Under the pieces are notes generated by a model that ran no database searches, was not told the origin of the DNA, and saw only the letters and a program-made list of their open reading frames with translations. The position numbers were made by a program, and so were the translations under genes. DNA of 64,000 nt from Cadophora sp. MPI-SDFR-AT-0126 (Eukaryota; Ascomycota; Leotiomycetes; Helotiales; Ploettnerulaceae). This document shows positions 23,776 through 36,900 of this stretch, piece by piece. The stretch is from positions 3,968,001-4,032,000 of the forward strand of contig JAGMVK010000001.1 in the NCBI GenBank assembly GCA_020747065.1, in the 5' to 3' direction. Numbering within the stretch: the stretch's first letter is position 1; each line of letters opens with the position of its first letter.

Positions 23776-26254
23776 TCAACTGAACTCATAAAGAGCCCCA
23801 ACAGTCGCATCGATCGGTTCCAACGACGAAAACGCATCCAGCATCTCTGGCGATATTTCAAAATTCTCCAATCCAAAGTCCTGCAAAGGCACAACTGGAT
23901 TTTGGACCATGCTTGCATCAATCTCAAAATTGTTACTTTCTGGTGGCGCAGGTACTGGATCAGCTGTGAGAGGGAGGAATCTGACTTCTTGTGTGGTGCT
24001 GGGCTCTCTATTGATGGGAATTTGGCTGGGGCCTGTAAAGTTGTTCGCTGGGAAGTGAATGTTCAGTTTTGATAGAGCTTGGGTTATCAGGTTCAGAGAG
24101 CTCCCGATGACTGTTTTTGAATTAGAATAGACCATACAATAGAGCGTTGCGAATACACCCAGAAGATGCATTTCGAACATGAAAGCACTCACCAGGATTA
24201 ATCCTCCCCACTCTCTCCAACGCCCTAATACAGAACTCCAACCTCCTAAGTGTCATCTCCTCCCCCACCACAGGCCCTGTTGCAGCCTGCACCTGCAGCA
24301 AAAAGATAGATGCAGCTGTATAAACGCTATACGACAATGACAAAATACTGTAATCATCTCCGAAAGTACGACAGAATAAGTCGAAGATGGCGATGATGGA
24401 TGTGGCAGACGAGATGCATTCGACAAGGTGATTGGGGTTGGGTCGTTGCTGAGCGATGTTGGAAGATCTTTGGAAGAGCATTGGTCGGTAAAGTAGAATT
24501 TTGAAGGTGTGGTAGAGACAGCTGGGCTTGTTAGTATGGTCACTGTTCTGGTGCTCTTTGGTACTTACTTCAATGTAACAATATGACTAGGCGGACAGTA
24601 GGCCGGTAGATCTTTGGCGTCTATCCTCAGGAAACTTGGTAAGTCATCCCACCACCTCCCCAAAGCTCGACTTTCCGTAGATAAGCAAGCTTGTATTTCA
24701 GCTTCAGAGTTCCGCCCAAGCGGATCGTAGATGTGGATTAGAATCTGGTTGAAGATCTCCGAAAGCTGACACATCCTCATGAAGCAGGAGATGGAGTGTG
24801 CTTGGGTTGGAGGGTAGTCAAACCCATCTGGGTAGACTATGCCGTGCGGTTTCCAGAATTCAGTTTCCGCCGAGTCGTCGACTGTGGAAAAATAAGCATA
24901 TCTTACTCTGGATTTAGAGGTGCGAGATGTACTCACGCATAATCTGCGGCGGACTAACAGTAGAATGCTGCAACGTAGGTGATCTCCCCAAATAAAGACT
25001 GATCATCTTGTCCCAAAAATAACAACTCCAAAACAGGCGATGGCGGATCTCAATATCCTCATCCGATAATTGTACAGCACCAGCATATCTCTGACCATCA
25101 ATGGTAATGCCCATGTCTTCAATGAGCCGGAATGCCATGCCGCTGTACAGCCATGCCTGTGTTCGATTGCCGGCACTACATTCCTGGGCACTGAGAAGAA
25201 GTAATGTCTGGACTGTGGGGATCTTGCTATGGCCCTGACTCAACTCATCAAATAGTAGAGTTCGTGCTTGACGAGAGAACAGCAGTCCGTTCTCGTAGGG
25301 CTCAAGTAATTCTCGGATCTTGGCGTCATTTTTGCACCATCTGACGGAATGTGAGAGCATAGCGTTCAGCAGAGTATGAGAGTAATAAGAACCCAGAACT
25401 TCCATATCGCCTATCAATAGTCAGCTCTGGCCCTGAAATCAAGAGGAACTGCATACGAGTAAAAGCCGGTCTGTATACAAAATTAAAAAGCGGTTGGATC
25501 CAACACCAGTGAACATCCAAGAGAAACTGAAATGGCTCCTGCGAACATCATTATTCCCTGGTACGTCACTCCACCAAAGGACATCCCTCCAAGGACTCAC
25601 CGGCGTCTCCGAAAACGTCTCCATAGCCCTCTGTTGCCACGCATTATTTACCAGCCTCTCCTTTCTGTCCCCTCCCCCAGCCGCGTCCAAAAACCCAGGA
25701 TGCACACCTCCCCCACTCGCAGACCTCTCATTCTGATTCCTGCCCACTGGACTCGGCAGCTGGAAGAAGCTCGTCGCCCCATGATACGTAATTCCACCTT
25801 TCTCATCCCTCTTCAACCCATCAAAAGTGCCCAGTCCATCATGTGACATACCCTTCTCCTCGAAACCCTTCCCGAGTCCAGAATCCGCTTGCGATCCAGA
25901 TCCAGATCCAGGAATCAACCTCCCATTCCCAACGCGATTCCCTTCCATTGCCTCACCACTCTTCCCCACCCCCTCATTTCCACCTCCCCTCAACCCCTCC
26001 AACAACTCCTCCAACTCCCTCACCCTATTCTCCAATTTCTGCGTATACGAGATCGTCGGCGCAAGCAGATACCTACAATTATCACTCCTCACAACACAGC
26101 GCCGACAGCTGGGCTGTTCGCCGCCGCACCTGACTTTACGGACGCGGCATTGGTCGCAGGAGAAGGCCTTTTTCTTGATGGATTTCACGGTTGATGGTTT
26201 TTTTGTTTGCGCGGAAGTAGAGGTTTGAGATGCTGGAGACGTGGTGTCGGACAT
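23776..26254 (-). CDS. Zn2Cys6 transcription factor with fungal-specific TF domain
   Basis: Six exons, 26254-25601, 25538-25457, 25410-24937, 24881-24569, 24521-24193 and 24110-23776, give 728 residues with all junctions in frame (introns 62, 46, 55, 47 and 82 nt). The binuclear zinc cluster has cysteines at 33, 36, 43, 50, 53 and 60 (C-x2-C-x6-C-x6-C-x2-C-x6-C), followed by a short coiled coil (KLENRVRELEELLEGL). The middle region (QPLFNFVYRPAFTRD, HRLFWSCYFWDK) is the fungal-specific TF homology domain (PF04082). The C-terminus is acidic and hydrophobic, as in activation regions. Convergent with the citrate-type carrier, it is a plausible local regulator of the 18-26 kb group, though its targets are unknown. 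Confidence 0.88.
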
Positions 26255-29200
26255 GTCTTGTTTTTGTACAAGTCCGGTTTCAATTTGATGAGCGAGATGC
26301 GAATCATGAAGTGATCAATGGCGGCAGTTGAGAGGCGGGGAGAAATCCGATCCACTGTTCCAAGGCAGTGTCATATCCCAATGGAGGGGTTATTGGCCAT
26401 CGTTTTGGAGATAGGTATGAAAGAAGAATAGCAGATGTATGGCATTGAAGGTCGAATTGATCCAAAGTTGACTGTTGTTGGTCACTGGAACGTCGAGATG
26501 GGCAAGTGGAGAGTGGATCCGGAACCCCCGCCTCTGACTAGTTCGGCCCGAAAGGGTTAGCGTATCACGTGTATTCACCCTCTCCTCCTTCCTGGCGCAG
26601 CAAGTACAGTCTGGACTTTGAAATGCATCGTTTTGCTGTCTATTTGAAGGCATAATATATGACTGGCTGATACCAAGTCTACAGACATAACATATTCTCA
26701 GGATTAAAAGTTTCGATGAGCGGCAAATTCTGGTGCATTGGAACGGTCCACGGCAAGTTATTCCTTCGCCACTTTTAAACATGAGTTCGATTCTTTGCTA
26801 ATTGTTTGATCCCATGTTGAAAATGAGAATCAGTGGAAGAGAGGTGATGTTTGAAAGATAGAAATATGAAGAAAGCGATTGCAAGCAAAGTACTTTGGAA
26901 ACAGTAAAAGTCACTTCCACAGATGGAATAGAGTAAAGGCTAGACTGTACACAACACGAATTGTACTTAATTGGAGTGCCACCAAGAACTGCACACTGGC
27001 AGAAGCAGAGCAATTGCTACTCACAAAGGCAGAGAAAGACTGTTGACGCTTGTCAAGGCATTCCGGTTTGCTTCATGAGCACTACCCAGTATTAATCATG
27101 CACGGTTTTTGATTCTGTAATCGAGTTGTGTCGATTGTCCTGGTAGACATCTGGAAGGAGCTAGACTGGTGATTATTCGTACTGCTGAGTAGATACAATG
27201 TCTGGATAGAGCAAAATCTGGTAGCCAAACAACGCGTTCGTCTGTTGACTGCCGCTGGCCGTTCTTGCTTTCTCTCGAATGCTCTGCTTATTGATGTGCC
27301 CTTCTCGCCGTTGCAGAGTATCAGGACAAGAGCACAGGCTCCAGGACGCTTGTGTGTTGTATGGTGTTGCAGAAAGTTCCTTGATCGTGTCATTGCTAGC
27401 ACAGTGTGGTATGGCTCGAGACTGTTGACGGCAGGAGGTTGTTGTATTTGTCGCAAGATCGCAGCGCTTTGATGTTGTTTCAATGAGATATTCTGTCATG
27501 TAGCATCCTCGGACGCAGAATTGAAGGATGGCACCAGTGTCAACAAGTCATTGCGTAGCATGCATAGAGAGTATCGGCTGATTTCCTAGCATGTCCGGAA
27601 GGTCTGCAAAGCTCATCCTATATGGTCGTTCGCTTTGACCTACTTGCGGTGTGTTATGGGAGGAGCGAGCTCGAGCGTTGGGAAGATGGTGGTGAGCTGA
27701 AGGTAGGTAAGTACTTCAGCGACTGAGTGACATTTGCAGAATGTGAAATGCAGGAGTCGAGGAGGATGCATCAAGATTGGACAAATGCTGTCAGCTTGCT
27801 TTGACGTTCGAAGAAGTCGGAGGCGACGGTGAGATAGGAGGTCCACAAGCATGCCCCTGGAGCCGAGCTCATTCGAGAGAAGAAAGTGCTTTGATTGCAG
27901 TTGACGAGACCATCTTGAGGAGCAGACAAAGTTAATGTGTCGCTCATGAAAGTAGCCGAGTCTCTTTGGAGTAGCAGCACCGTCGGGATATCAGTTGCTG
28001 GAAGGAAGATGTAGTGAACAGCGTTCTCCTTGCGACGACGATAACACGAGTAGCACGGCGTCTGCTCTGCAGGGTAAAATAATCAAAACAGGGGATTTGG
28101 GCATGACGCTTCTCTCACCTCACCTGTTCCCGTTGCCATCGGTTTCTTGAGTGTATCTCTGGAAGAGCATCTAGGAGTCCAAACTCTCTTCTCAACATCC
28201 GTTCGCATCCCATCAGTATATTCCAATCCTTATCTACGAGCCAATCCACTCCCGCTGACCAATGCCCTGATTCCAGATAGGCGGGCAAGCCAGCGGAGCC
28301 ACCCTGTCCATCTTCCTCCAAGATCACCCAGCTCGTGTGAAGCCCACATCTCTACATCAATTTGGATGGGGTAATGAATATTAGAGACGGGCCGTGAGGT
28401 CTGTCGATCGTAGAAGAAGAGTGTGATGATATATCTTCAGGTTTGTAATAACTGGCGAAGGACCCGAAGAGCATCAAAGTTCTAGCCGAAAAGCATGTGA
28501 GTGGTGTGAAGACGGCAGGATGGTGGTCGATTGGAGGAAAGTTTCTCCTCTGGTAGTATAGATGAAGCATCTTGCCATGACAGAAATTGAGTCGAGGAGT
28601 TTACCATATGCAGGGAGAGCCACTCCCTGATGATGGCGGGTAGCGGAAGTGAGCCGGTCTGTTAGCGGGAGGTAGCCCAACACACGAAGACTTTTTGAGG
28701 CGTGTTATAGCATGGTTTGTTGATGTGCGGAAAACCCACGCATCTATCTTCTCTACGGGTCTCGTTTGAGCATTGCAATCGCTGTTGCTGAATTAAGTAA
28801 GTGTACTTCACATATTACATGGTCTGTTTATAAAACAATGCTTCTTGCCCATGTGATGTTGTCGATACCAGAAGAACCGACGAGCGGCTACTCAACCATG
28901 TTTGGAAGCATTGAAGCCGTAATGAAGGCCTCAGTCGATACAAGGGTCTCCCACTTTCATTTAGAATCAGACTACGCAGTGAGGGGTAGCGTTGGAGACT
29001 GATCGGGTGTCCTCAACGTTGGATCTCGGATTAGAGAGCAGAAGGTAATATCAAGTCATCACATTGATTTGATGCTTGTAACTTCGATGAAAGTAGTTTC
29101 TTGCCATCACTTGACTCAGCTCGTTCAGCCGGCAATATGGGACAGAAAACGCGATCGATTCATCCACATGTCAAGAAGGTGGTGTCCTTGATGTTCGTTC

Positions 29201-31564
29201 GTTGAAGCGGAGTATGATATGAGGACCGATCATATCCCTTCTACCGATTTCGGAAGGCGAAAACGTGGGTCCACAACTCTGCTGGATCCGCAATCTGATG
29301 GTATCCTTGAATGTAAGGCAGGATCTCTGGCTCCTCCATACCAAGTCGTAAAGAGAAAATATCAGGGTGGTGAGGAGATCGTGGACGTGCTCTTGACTCT
29401 GTAAACCCGACCACTGACTGAAAATTGATGCTTGATAATGACAGGATGACCTCGGTCCTGCCGCATGACCACTTGTAGCAGTGTTCAAACACGTATGATG
29501 TACGGAAGGGCCTCTCAATCCCCTTCTTGTCCATTGAAATGGAAGTAATCCTCGGCTTACTCAGTCGACCGTGAAAGAGATCATATCACATTCTGGGCGG
29601 GATAGAATGTTGGTTCGTCGAGGGTTGTAGTGGTTGGCGTGGGCAAAAGAAACGAGGCTGCAATGTGAGGTGGGACAAGTATCATGAACCCCGTCGATAC
29701 CGAAGTTTGCATCGATACGGAAATTGCATTGCCTGCAACTTGCAGTCACAAGTTGCACAACGTCTTGCCTTGGCGTTATGATATGAAGGGGAATCAGAGA
29801 CGACGAACTATAATAGACGGCTGATAAGGATATATAGACGCCAATATAGGGATATATAGGTGTAAGTGGTGGCCGAGGGGGGATATCAGGGCTCGGAAGG
29901 CTTGTTGTGGCAGGATGGTGGGGTATATCTGCATTTATATCGGCAGTGTGACTGGTTGATTATCTGCGATGAAACGGTTCCAGATGGCGTTCGATTTGTC
30001 CGCTTGATCGATCTCGTCAGTCGTACCTTTCCTGTTCCTAACGGGCCACTGCGACCCTGCGGTATGCGGGCGAGCTTGGAGTGGAGGGGTAGTGGGATAA
30101 CTGACCGCCCATTCAGCATTTAGGGATCAACGGCGGTGTCGGGATCTTTGAGAGGAATAATATGGTACCTAGGCCTGAATAATCATGGTTCGGAATGAAC
30201 GTGTCAAAATCTGCACCACACAGGCTCGGCGTGTCAAAAGGTGCCGGTGCGAACATACCGAAAGTCAATCCTGAATATAGAGGCAAGATGGGAAACCGGC
30301 TAGGTAACTGACAAGAACAAGATCCCAGACTGTTGTCGGTCGAGTTCAGCCATTCGCAAGAACCAGTGCGTAAAAGAAGATGGTGAAATTGTATTGGAAG
30401 GTTTGAGAGATCGATATCTGGACGATTATATCCAGCACTACAGTAGGTGGAAAATATATATTGGCGTAAGATTCGGCAAAGTACATGTACCCAGGTACCT
30501 TTCGTACCCTCCGTACCTGCGGAGGTAGAAGTGATGGGAGTGGGTACGTATTGTATGCCCTCGTTTGGTGGACCACGGTCCTTCCATTTGACTGTTGGGT
30601 TGTGGAAGAAAGCTGAAAAGCCCTGGATAATTGACTTGTACGGGATTGGATTGGATGCATTCAAAACCTGAACTGGAGGAGAAGAGAACCTACAGGATGA
30701 ACTTTTTGTAACCTCGGTTAGGCTGTTCCTCGAAGTTTGTTGCTTCCTTCCTTCCCTCCTTCCCTCCGTTGGTATTGCTTTCTCGCTATGAACTGCCCTG
30801 ACCTGCCCTGCCATCCCTGGCTTACTCTCTTCCAGTGCCCTTGCCCTCACCCTTGCTTTGGCCGCCCAAGTACAGAGTACATCTGCTTCGCATTGCACTG
30901 CTCTTCATCGTCAGATATCTGTGCCACCATACCACGGCACGTCCACTTTTTTACTTGTACTTGTACAATACCACCTGTTCACCAACCAAGTTGACTCGAC
31001 CCCACTGCGCCACCTCCAGCAATCTGATTTGACCCGAAATCCATGATTTATGGTGTGGTGGGTGGGTTTGGGTTTGGGTGTGGTGGCCGCCGTTAACTGT
31101 TTGGCAGGGGTCCTATCCTTCACTGACAGGGGGGCTACAGGCCAGTCCAGTGGCACCAAGATCGCTAAAGACGCCGCTAGCTCGAGCCTAGTCGGCACGC
31201 TACTGGCCACACAGAAGCCTGACCTAAACCAGAACTTTTTCGAGCGAACTTTCTTCCTCCCACTTGACAATTACATCCCCAAAACCGAACACCTTCAACA
31301 TCCTCATAAAGAACTGCATTGCCTCTTGCTGGTTCTTCCTCATACATAAATCCTTCCAACTGTACTAGATACAGTTTCCCAAGCAACAGTCTTTCTTTAA
31401 AGAGTAAGTCCGAAAGCTCTTCACCGTCCCTCATTGACCCCACCATCCAAGTACCTCGACTACCTTTCGAATTCTCCACCACTCCCACAGCTACAAGAGA
31501 TGCCCTGTAAATATCATAGCTAATACCATTTCTCTCTACAGAAACCTTCTCGTCAATCGAAATC
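26255..31564. other. 5.3 kb region without a supportable gene
   Basis: Both strands were read. Frames up to 261 codons exist (minus, 30113-30898), but they have no domain, poor composition and no convincing splice partners. The right part includes a CT-rich tract (about 30744-30775) and is probably the long promoter and 5' leader of the zinc-knuckle gene. Long non-coding transcripts or fast-evolving small genes cannot be excluded by eye. Confidence 0.4.
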
Positions 31565-32783
31565 ATGGATTCCTACGGATCTGGTCCAGCTCGCGGCTGC
31601 TACAACTGTGAGTGACACCGCCTTTCGACCTGTTCGCCTGAATTCAGACCCCATTCCAACTTCCACCCCCTCTATCTCCTCCTCGCAGACGTCTTCCGAC
31701 CTCGCAAAACAACCAAAATTGCAGATACTGGCCATGCCTCTATTCAATTTATCTGCTGTTGCTAGATCTGGCCAGTGATGGCACAGCTGTCGAATTCGAA
31801 TTTGAGTCCGAAGGATCTCTGAGTGGGCACACCAGGGTTCAATCTATCCGCGACAACAACCTCACATTGCCCCCACACTATACCCTGCAAGACACTATCA
31901 GAAGAGCTCCAGCTGACATTGATAATTTAGGTGGCGATGCTTCTCACCAAGTATGGGCCCTCCCTCGAAGTCAAGCTTATTTTCGTTAACATTTCTAGGC
32001 CCGTGATTGCCCAACCCGTGGCCCAGCTAAGTGGTGAGTAATACATTCTGCAAGGTGAAGGATTGCACTAACATGGCTACAGCTACAACTGTGGTGGTGA
32101 GTGATGTCGATATGATCATGAAGAGATGAGACTGATGTACGATTTTTCTCAATCCAGGCGAGGGACACATGAGTATGCTCTCCTACCCACTTGCAACTGA
32201 AACAGAACACTGGTGCTGACGATGAATAGGCCGTGAGTGCCCTGATGGACCAAAGGACAAGACTTGCTACAAGTGCGGTCAACCCGGCCACATCTCCCGT
32301 GATTGCCAAAACCCTGCAGCCGAGGGTGCTGGACGAGGTGGCGGTGGTTTCCAATCTGGCGGTGGATCCCAAGAGTGCTACAAGGTATGAACGATTGTCT
32401 CTACCTTCTCGAGCTACTCTGACAACTTCCAGTGCTCCAAGATCGGTCACATTGCCCGCAACTGCCCCGAGGCTGGTGGATACGGCGGTGGCTTCGGTGG
32501 ACAAGGCGGATATGGTGGCGGACGCGGCGGCTACGGTGGAGGACAAGGAGGACAGACTTGCTACTCCTGCGGAGGATACGGTCACATGTCCCGTATGTTT
32601 ACTGCCCCTCATATCCAGAGCTGCTTCTAACCTCCTCTAGGTGACTGCACCCAAGGCCAGAAGTGCTACAACTGTGGCGAGGTCGGTCATCTCTCAAGAG
32701 ACTGCCCCGTTGAGAACAACAACGAGCGTACCTGCTACAAGTGCAAGCAGCCAGGTCACGTCCAGGCTCAATGCCCCAACTAA
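31565..32783 (+). CDS. CNBP/Gis2-type CCHC zinc-knuckle RNA-binding protein
   Basis: Eight exons, 31565-31607, 31931-31950, 32000-32034, 32084-32097, 32159-32173, 32230-32384, 32433-32592 and 32641-32783, total 585 nt and encode 194 residues. Seven CCHC knuckles (C-x2-C-x4-H-x4-C) are present, the first as CYNCGDASHQARDC and the last as [15 protein letters not shown] Gly/Arg/Phe/Tyr-rich RGG-like linker (about residues 113-134) separates the fourth and fifth. The protein stops right after the last knuckle. Homologues bind single-stranded nucleic acid and act in translation and stress-granule biology. The intron-dense 5' part contains exons of only 20, 35, 14 and 15 nt, yet each junction restores a perfect zinc knuckle, which strongly supports the model. 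Confidence 0.92.
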
Positions 32784-33952
32784 GCTAGCGTCAGGTAAAG
32801 ATACATTGAGGACCGACGAATGAAACGACGAGCGACGAGAATCCGAACTTCCGAGAAAGATATGCATGCAGAACGACGACGAGATACGATACCCCAGACA
32901 GTCTTTGGAAAGGGTGGCTTGCAGAGATTGAGGATTTGACGATGACCAGCTTTCACCAAACAGCCGGCCTACTTTGTATAACAAAACATTACCCTTCACG
33001 ATTTCCTTCACGATGTTTTCTTTCTTTGCGACCTGAGCACCAAAAATCACACAACTCTTTTCACTCAAAGAGTCTGTTCCCACTCTCTTTCGCCTGTCTT
33101 TCTGCCACAGGTATTTCTTCTCGAGAAATTTGAGGCTTTCTAGACTGGGATGGGGTGGGACAACAAAAGTTCTTTCTGCCGCATTTTTGTTTGTATTCTC
33201 TGCTGGGAAGGATGGACGATGATAGAGCGGAGCAATCAGACAAGACAGATGCAATACGATGTGATGCAATGCGATGCGATGCGAATCGATTTGACGAACG
33301 GAGAAGTTACGAGGATGATTGATGCCTTGCTTAGGTATCAGATTCATGCGGGCTACGACGGACCATGACAGACAGACAGAGACTCGATCCAAGCAATTGA
33401 GTGAGAATACCAAACATGCATTACAAGACCGGCCACTTTGAAATTGTGATAATGTTGATTATGTGATTCTGCTCATTCGATACTCTGAGCTTCCTTACAA
33501 TCGTACAAAAAAGTAAAGTCTCCACGCACACATCCATTTTACTCCCTGCTTCAAACCTAATCTATCTTCTATGCACTTCAAGTGCTGTTCTAAGCTGAAG
33601 CCTTCGCCTAGCCCTCTTCCCCCATTTCTTTCAGTCCTACTTTTGATCTCTTGCTCTCATGCTTGAACCTTTTCTCTGCCTCTCTGAGCTTTTATCTACC
33701 TACGCGTACGCATTTTAAAAGTCTCGATTACGTTTTCCGTTCCCCAAGCTAGCGCTCCGAATTAGAGTGAACGCCTTCGAATAATTCTCTTATCATTCCA
33801 AGATTATTGTCTTTTTATAGGCTCGAGGTATTTATGAAAGCCAGTCCAGTCAAATCCCCCAGCATAGGAAACACTCATCTCAAATTTGAAAACTCCAAAT
33901 CGCAATGCCAAAAACTACTCTCAAATATTACACGAAGCACATCAAATCACCC
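32784..33952. other. Convergent 3' region
   Basis: Between the zinc-knuckle gene (plus) and the fusion enzyme (minus). No gene. It contains a short repeated stretch of GATGTGATGCAATGCGATGC type near 33258 and pyrimidine-rich sequence near 33540-33700. Confidence 0.4.
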
Positions 33953-36900
33953 TCAAACAGCAGCAGCAGCCCACCGTCCAACCAACTCCCCCAACGTCTC
34001 CACACCCCCAACATTCCCGGGAAACACCACATACGGCACCCCCCTATGCCTACTCGTCTCCTCATCACACCCCCAAATCGGAACCCCCGGCGCAGCCTGC
34101 CCAAGAATCATAGCGCGCCGCATATTAAGTCCTTTTGTCGCCGCATCGCTACTCGTGATCCCGCCTTTCGCGATTATGTAGCGCGGTGCGACGTCAATGC
34201 CGCGCAGGAATTGGACGAGGGCGGAGGCGACCACGGAGCCGATTTTTAGGGAGGAGAGGCCGTCGTGTCCGGTTATGAGGGAGCGGGAGGTCATGAGGAG
34301 GACGTCGGTGCCGGTGGTGATGTGGTGGGTGGCGGTGAGGATGGCGGAGGTTATTATCTTCGAGTTCGAGGTTTGTGATTGAGATGAGAGGAGGGTTTCC
34401 GATTCAGCGAGGAGAGCACCGACGTCGAGTTCAATCACATGGAGATTATCACCACGGCACTCCCTCAGATACTTCAACTGCGCCGTCGTCTTCGGGACAT
34501 AACTCCCCGCAATGATCAGACCGCCGGGACTCCCCACGCGAGTATCAACGCCCAGCTCATCCGCTGTCATGGGCGCTTTGCCTTGGATGCCTAGACGAGA
34601 GGACACGAATGCGGCACCTGTGCGATACAGGAATTTCGCGCCCGCTTGCTCAGCGAGGATACATCCCAGCGCGAAAACATGCATGTCTTCCTCCGCAGCG
34701 GCATTCACAACCACTACGCTCCCCTTCTTCACCCCAGTAAGCACTTCAGCGACCCTTTGATATCCGCCAACCCGGATATCGCTGAGGGATACGGAGACGA
34801 TCTGCTCGGGCTTGAATCTCTGCTGAGTCTTCTCGAGGACGTAGTCGCGGAGATTGGAGGAGGAGTAGCCGAACGTCGCGTCTTTCGCGAATGGTGTTTG
34901 CGATGCGGGGATGAGAGATGAGCCTTCAGAGACGTAGTGCACGTCGTCGATGGTGTAGCGGCCGCCTTGGTAGAAGAAGGGTGCTAGGATCCAGGCGGTG
35001 GATGTCCCGAGGATCGATTCCACTGCGTCGGGTTCTTCGGGGAAGTGTCCGCGGAGCGTGGAGTCGCCGCGGAGGACGATCTGGAAGGGTTTGGGGGTCC
35101 GGAAGGAGGGCGATCGGGAGGCCGAGAGGATGTTGGCTGTTATTTCGCGGATCAGGGTTGTTGCTTCGGGGCCGGGGAGAGCTCGTGAATTGGTGAGGAT
35201 AAAGAAGCCGGAGGGGGAGCGGGTGAGTTCGGCGGTTAGGGTGGGAATGTCCCAGACTGTTAAGACGGGGATGTCATCTGGAAAGTTGTGTGTTAGCCTT
35301 CATCTGCTTCAGTTATGTGAACATGGGAGAGGTTTGTTATATCTTGAGATGGGAAGGACAGCGAAGTGTTGACATTAAATGTCTCAAGCGAGACATGATG
35401 ACCTAGTAAGAAAGACGGGGTAGATGGCAAGACTTACGGCATGTTTGTGTGCCAGTTGGATCATCGTCGAGGATGACAAGTGCTGGTGTCTCTGGAGATG
35501 CGATACGTTCTTTGATCGCTGCGAGGGTATTCGTGCTAGTGATAGAAGGAAGAGAAGAAATCGTTTCCTCGAGAGCCAGTGGTTCATACTCTGTTGGTTT
35601 GAACAACTCTGGCTCTGCCTTGGTCTGAACTTTTGGCCCAACAGCTGCTTTCGCAGCCTCAGCAACAGAAACGCCAGTCATCAGTTCCCAGACTCTGACC
35701 ACACCGGAATCAGCATCCTTCGCCCATCCCTTCGCAGCACCGTTTAGGTACACTTGATGACTGGCCGCGCTCAATGGAGCCGCATATCCCAAACGCTTCG
35801 CCTCATCAAGCACAATGCCCAAATCCTTGACAAAGATTGCCAACTGGCTGTTTGGCGTCCAGTCCGCATTCAACATAGCCGGGACGCGGTTCTCAAACAT
35901 CCAGCTTCCACCGGCAGCATTCTTAATGATCTCATACAGACTACGAGTGTCGAGGCCCAACTTGGCCCCGAAAGCCATGGCTTCAGCTGCTGCAACTATG
36001 TGCACGCCTGCAAGAAGCTGATTGATGAGTTTCACGGATGAGGCAGCACCGGCTCCATTGGGGATTGTGTGGAGGTTTGAAGGAGGGCCGGACAGAGCGG
36101 TGAGAACAGGAGAGGCTTTTGACAGAGCGAGCGCCGCACCGGAAGAGATGATTGTGAGGTTGCCGGAAGCGGCTCTTACAACGCCTCCACTGACTGGAGC
36201 ATCGATGAGTTCAAGTCCTGTACCTAGAGCTGAAAGTCGCTGACCGAGATCCTTGGCGAAGGAAGGCGGAACGGTGGAGTTTAGGATGATGATTGCGTTC
36301 GCCGGGAGGGTCGAGGCTACTTTCCCAGAGCCAAAGAGGACATCTTCTGCCTGCGCAGCATTCTGAACCATGAGAACGAGGATTTCAGCAGCGTCTGCTG
36401 CTTCGGCTGGGGAAGTTGCTGCGCTTGCTTTGTCACCTGCTTGGAAGAGGAATTTCTCTGTCGAGGGCGAATAGACGTCGTATCCGCATACTGGGAACCC
36501 CGCTTTGACAAGCGAAGTTGCCATGCCAATACCCATAGCTCCAAGACCTATGAAGCCTATTTTATTGATCTCGAGGGGCGTTACCGAGGGAGTGAGCTTG
36601 TCCGATACGAGTTGAGGTTTCGCCTGGTCGTGTACAAGTGTTGGTGTGCCTGGTGTGAAAGTCCTCACAAGTCCCGAGTCGTCTTGTCGTCCAAATCCTT
36701 GTGCCGATGCCGAGAGATAGAGTTGTTCAGCCACTGATGACAACGGGAGAGGGAAACCTTGGAGACGAGCAGATGAGGTGACGATACCCATATCCTTGAC
36801 AAAGATATCGAGTGCCGAATACGGCGTTAGGTCGTTATCGAGCATATGCGGAACTCTGTTCTCAAACATCCACGAGTTTCCTGCTGCGCCTACAATGATA

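Noticed and set aside
27082..27499. Overlapping minus-strand frames of 108-133 codons
   Set aside because: Three frames are open at once by chance in C/A-rich sequence; none shows a domain or a signal peptide.
30113..30898. 261-codon open frame on the minus strand
   Set aside because: No domain, no signal, irregular composition, and it lies in a promoter-like, pyrimidine-rich stretch; no splice partners were found.
31995..32612. 205-codon minus-strand frame
   Set aside because: It is antisense to the zinc-knuckle exons and introns, and its Ser/Ala/Thr-rich content is the shadow of Gly- and Arg-rich codons.
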